A stretch of 64,000 bases of DNA from Diphasiastrum complanatum. Its lineage: Eukaryota; Streptophyta; Lycopodiopsida; Lycopodiales; Lycopodiaceae. Position 1 is the first letter of the stretch. Every line of letters begins with the position of its first letter. A model generated the notes under the pieces. That model was not told the origin of the DNA. It did not search any database and saw only the letters and a list, made by a program, of their open reading frames with translations. Position numbers and translations under genes: made by a program. The DNA lies in NCBI GenBank assembly GCA_029204225.1, contig CM055109.1:22286422-22350421 (forward strand). Direction: 5' to 3'. Shown here piece after piece: positions 63,351 to 64,000 of this stretch.

Positions 63351-64000
63351 AAATGAATAATGTAGGCAATTTTTTAGATATCAATAAATAGATTCGATCC
63401 ATATAATTTATTGTTTTTCAGCCCTGTCGAGCTATGTCACATCTCACAACAATAGTGAGATTGGGAATTGATCTAATGGGTAGAAAGGTGATGTAAAAGG
63501 TCAAAAACTACATAGTTGTCACTGGCTACCTCTTTCAAAGCCTAAGCTACATCCAATTGGAGGATTAAAACCATAAAAATCACAATGGTTAAGATCTCCT
63601 TCAAAACCATAATCTTGGCTATTTGTGGGTGCTATACCCTTCATAGCTCTTGGCCTCTTTGGGTTCTAAGGCTTTAATGAAAGGAGAAATATACATGCTT
63701 GGCCTAAAGCCCTTCAAGGTTGATCTAAGACATATCATGAATGATCTAGCAAGGAGAATCAAAAAGTGAAGAGAGATCAACCATTTTAGATATATAATGG
63801 CTCATCCTTTGACTCGTTGCTACCACAACTCAATGACATGACTTTCCATTATATCCCTAAAAGATGTCTCTAAACACACATTATCTAGTCCATTATTCCA
63901 ACGTATAAAACATTTAAAACAAAAATCTCTTACAATGTTGTGATTAGCATGGGTAGCTTCATATATGTGACAATGAGCCTACCATGAGAAATGAAAAAAA
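63351..64000. other. Noncoding, nothing recognised
   Basis: There are no frames with known domains and no element ends up to the window edge. Confidence 0.4.

Noticed and set aside
1-64000. Endogenous pararetrovirus (Caulimoviridae) or other viral insert
   Set aside because: All reverse transcriptases seen are Copia order (integrase before reverse transcriptase) or LINE, and the other integrase pieces are gypsy type; no movement protein or viral coat motif was seen.

Overview
This window looks like nuclear DNA from a land plant with a large, repeat-rich genome. No seed-plant marker is visible, so a fern, a lycophyte or a gymnosperm are all possible. The evidence is stacked plant-type Ty1/copia and Ty3/gypsy retrotransposons with initiator-Met-tRNA primer sites (TGGTATCAGAGC), and no bacterial operons or ribosome binding sites. 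I could not assign any sequence confidently to a working host gene. Nearly every recognisable coding stretch belongs to a mobile element, and most are broken by stops, frameshifts or nested insertions.

Layout. 0-4.3 kb: 5' half of a minus-strand Copia that runs off the left edge, then LTR fragments. 6.4-7.4 kb: a GC-richer island with an unexplained open frame. 8.0-17.3 kb: several minus-strand Copia remnants; one has its gag zinc knuckle split by a complete 4.3-kb plus-strand Copia (11276-15623) of a non-autonomous gag-protease type. 17.9-22.9 kb: Ty3/gypsy integrase and LTR pieces, a minisatellite and gag zinc knuckles. 22.9-26.3 kb: AT-rich noncoding DNA. 26.3-33.4 kb: a Copia pol block, a LINE fragment, LTR pieces and an unidentified reading frame. 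33.6-40.9 kb: two diverged copies, in opposite orientation, of an element I cannot name, each with two tail-to-tail genes. 42.0-47.3 kb: the best preserved Copia. 49.4-54.4 kb: a repeat with a tRNA-Asp-like end and a second copy of the non-autonomous Copia. 57.8-61.0 kb: Copia remnants, including a gag-to-RNase H fusion. 61.6-64 kb: a gypsy-type LTR, a perfect 33-bp hairpin and a CACTA transposase relic.

Two systems stand out. (1) The 33.6-40.9 kb element: gene A has DDE-like acidic positions around a CxxC...HxxxxH putative zinc site; gene B is of unknown function and keeps an intron at the same place in both copies; their stop codons face each other 20-44 bp apart. (2) A Copia lineage present twice (11276-15623 and 51247-54397) that keeps gag and protease, lacks reverse transcriptase and RNase H, and carries a highly diverged integrase-derived segment whose first catalytic Asp is Ser and whose other catalytic positions are deleted. 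The fuller Copia at 42 kb shares its LTR ends and gag, so it is a plausible autonomous relative or helper.

All assignments come from reading motifs by eye; no database search was run, and LTR edges and percentages are estimates.
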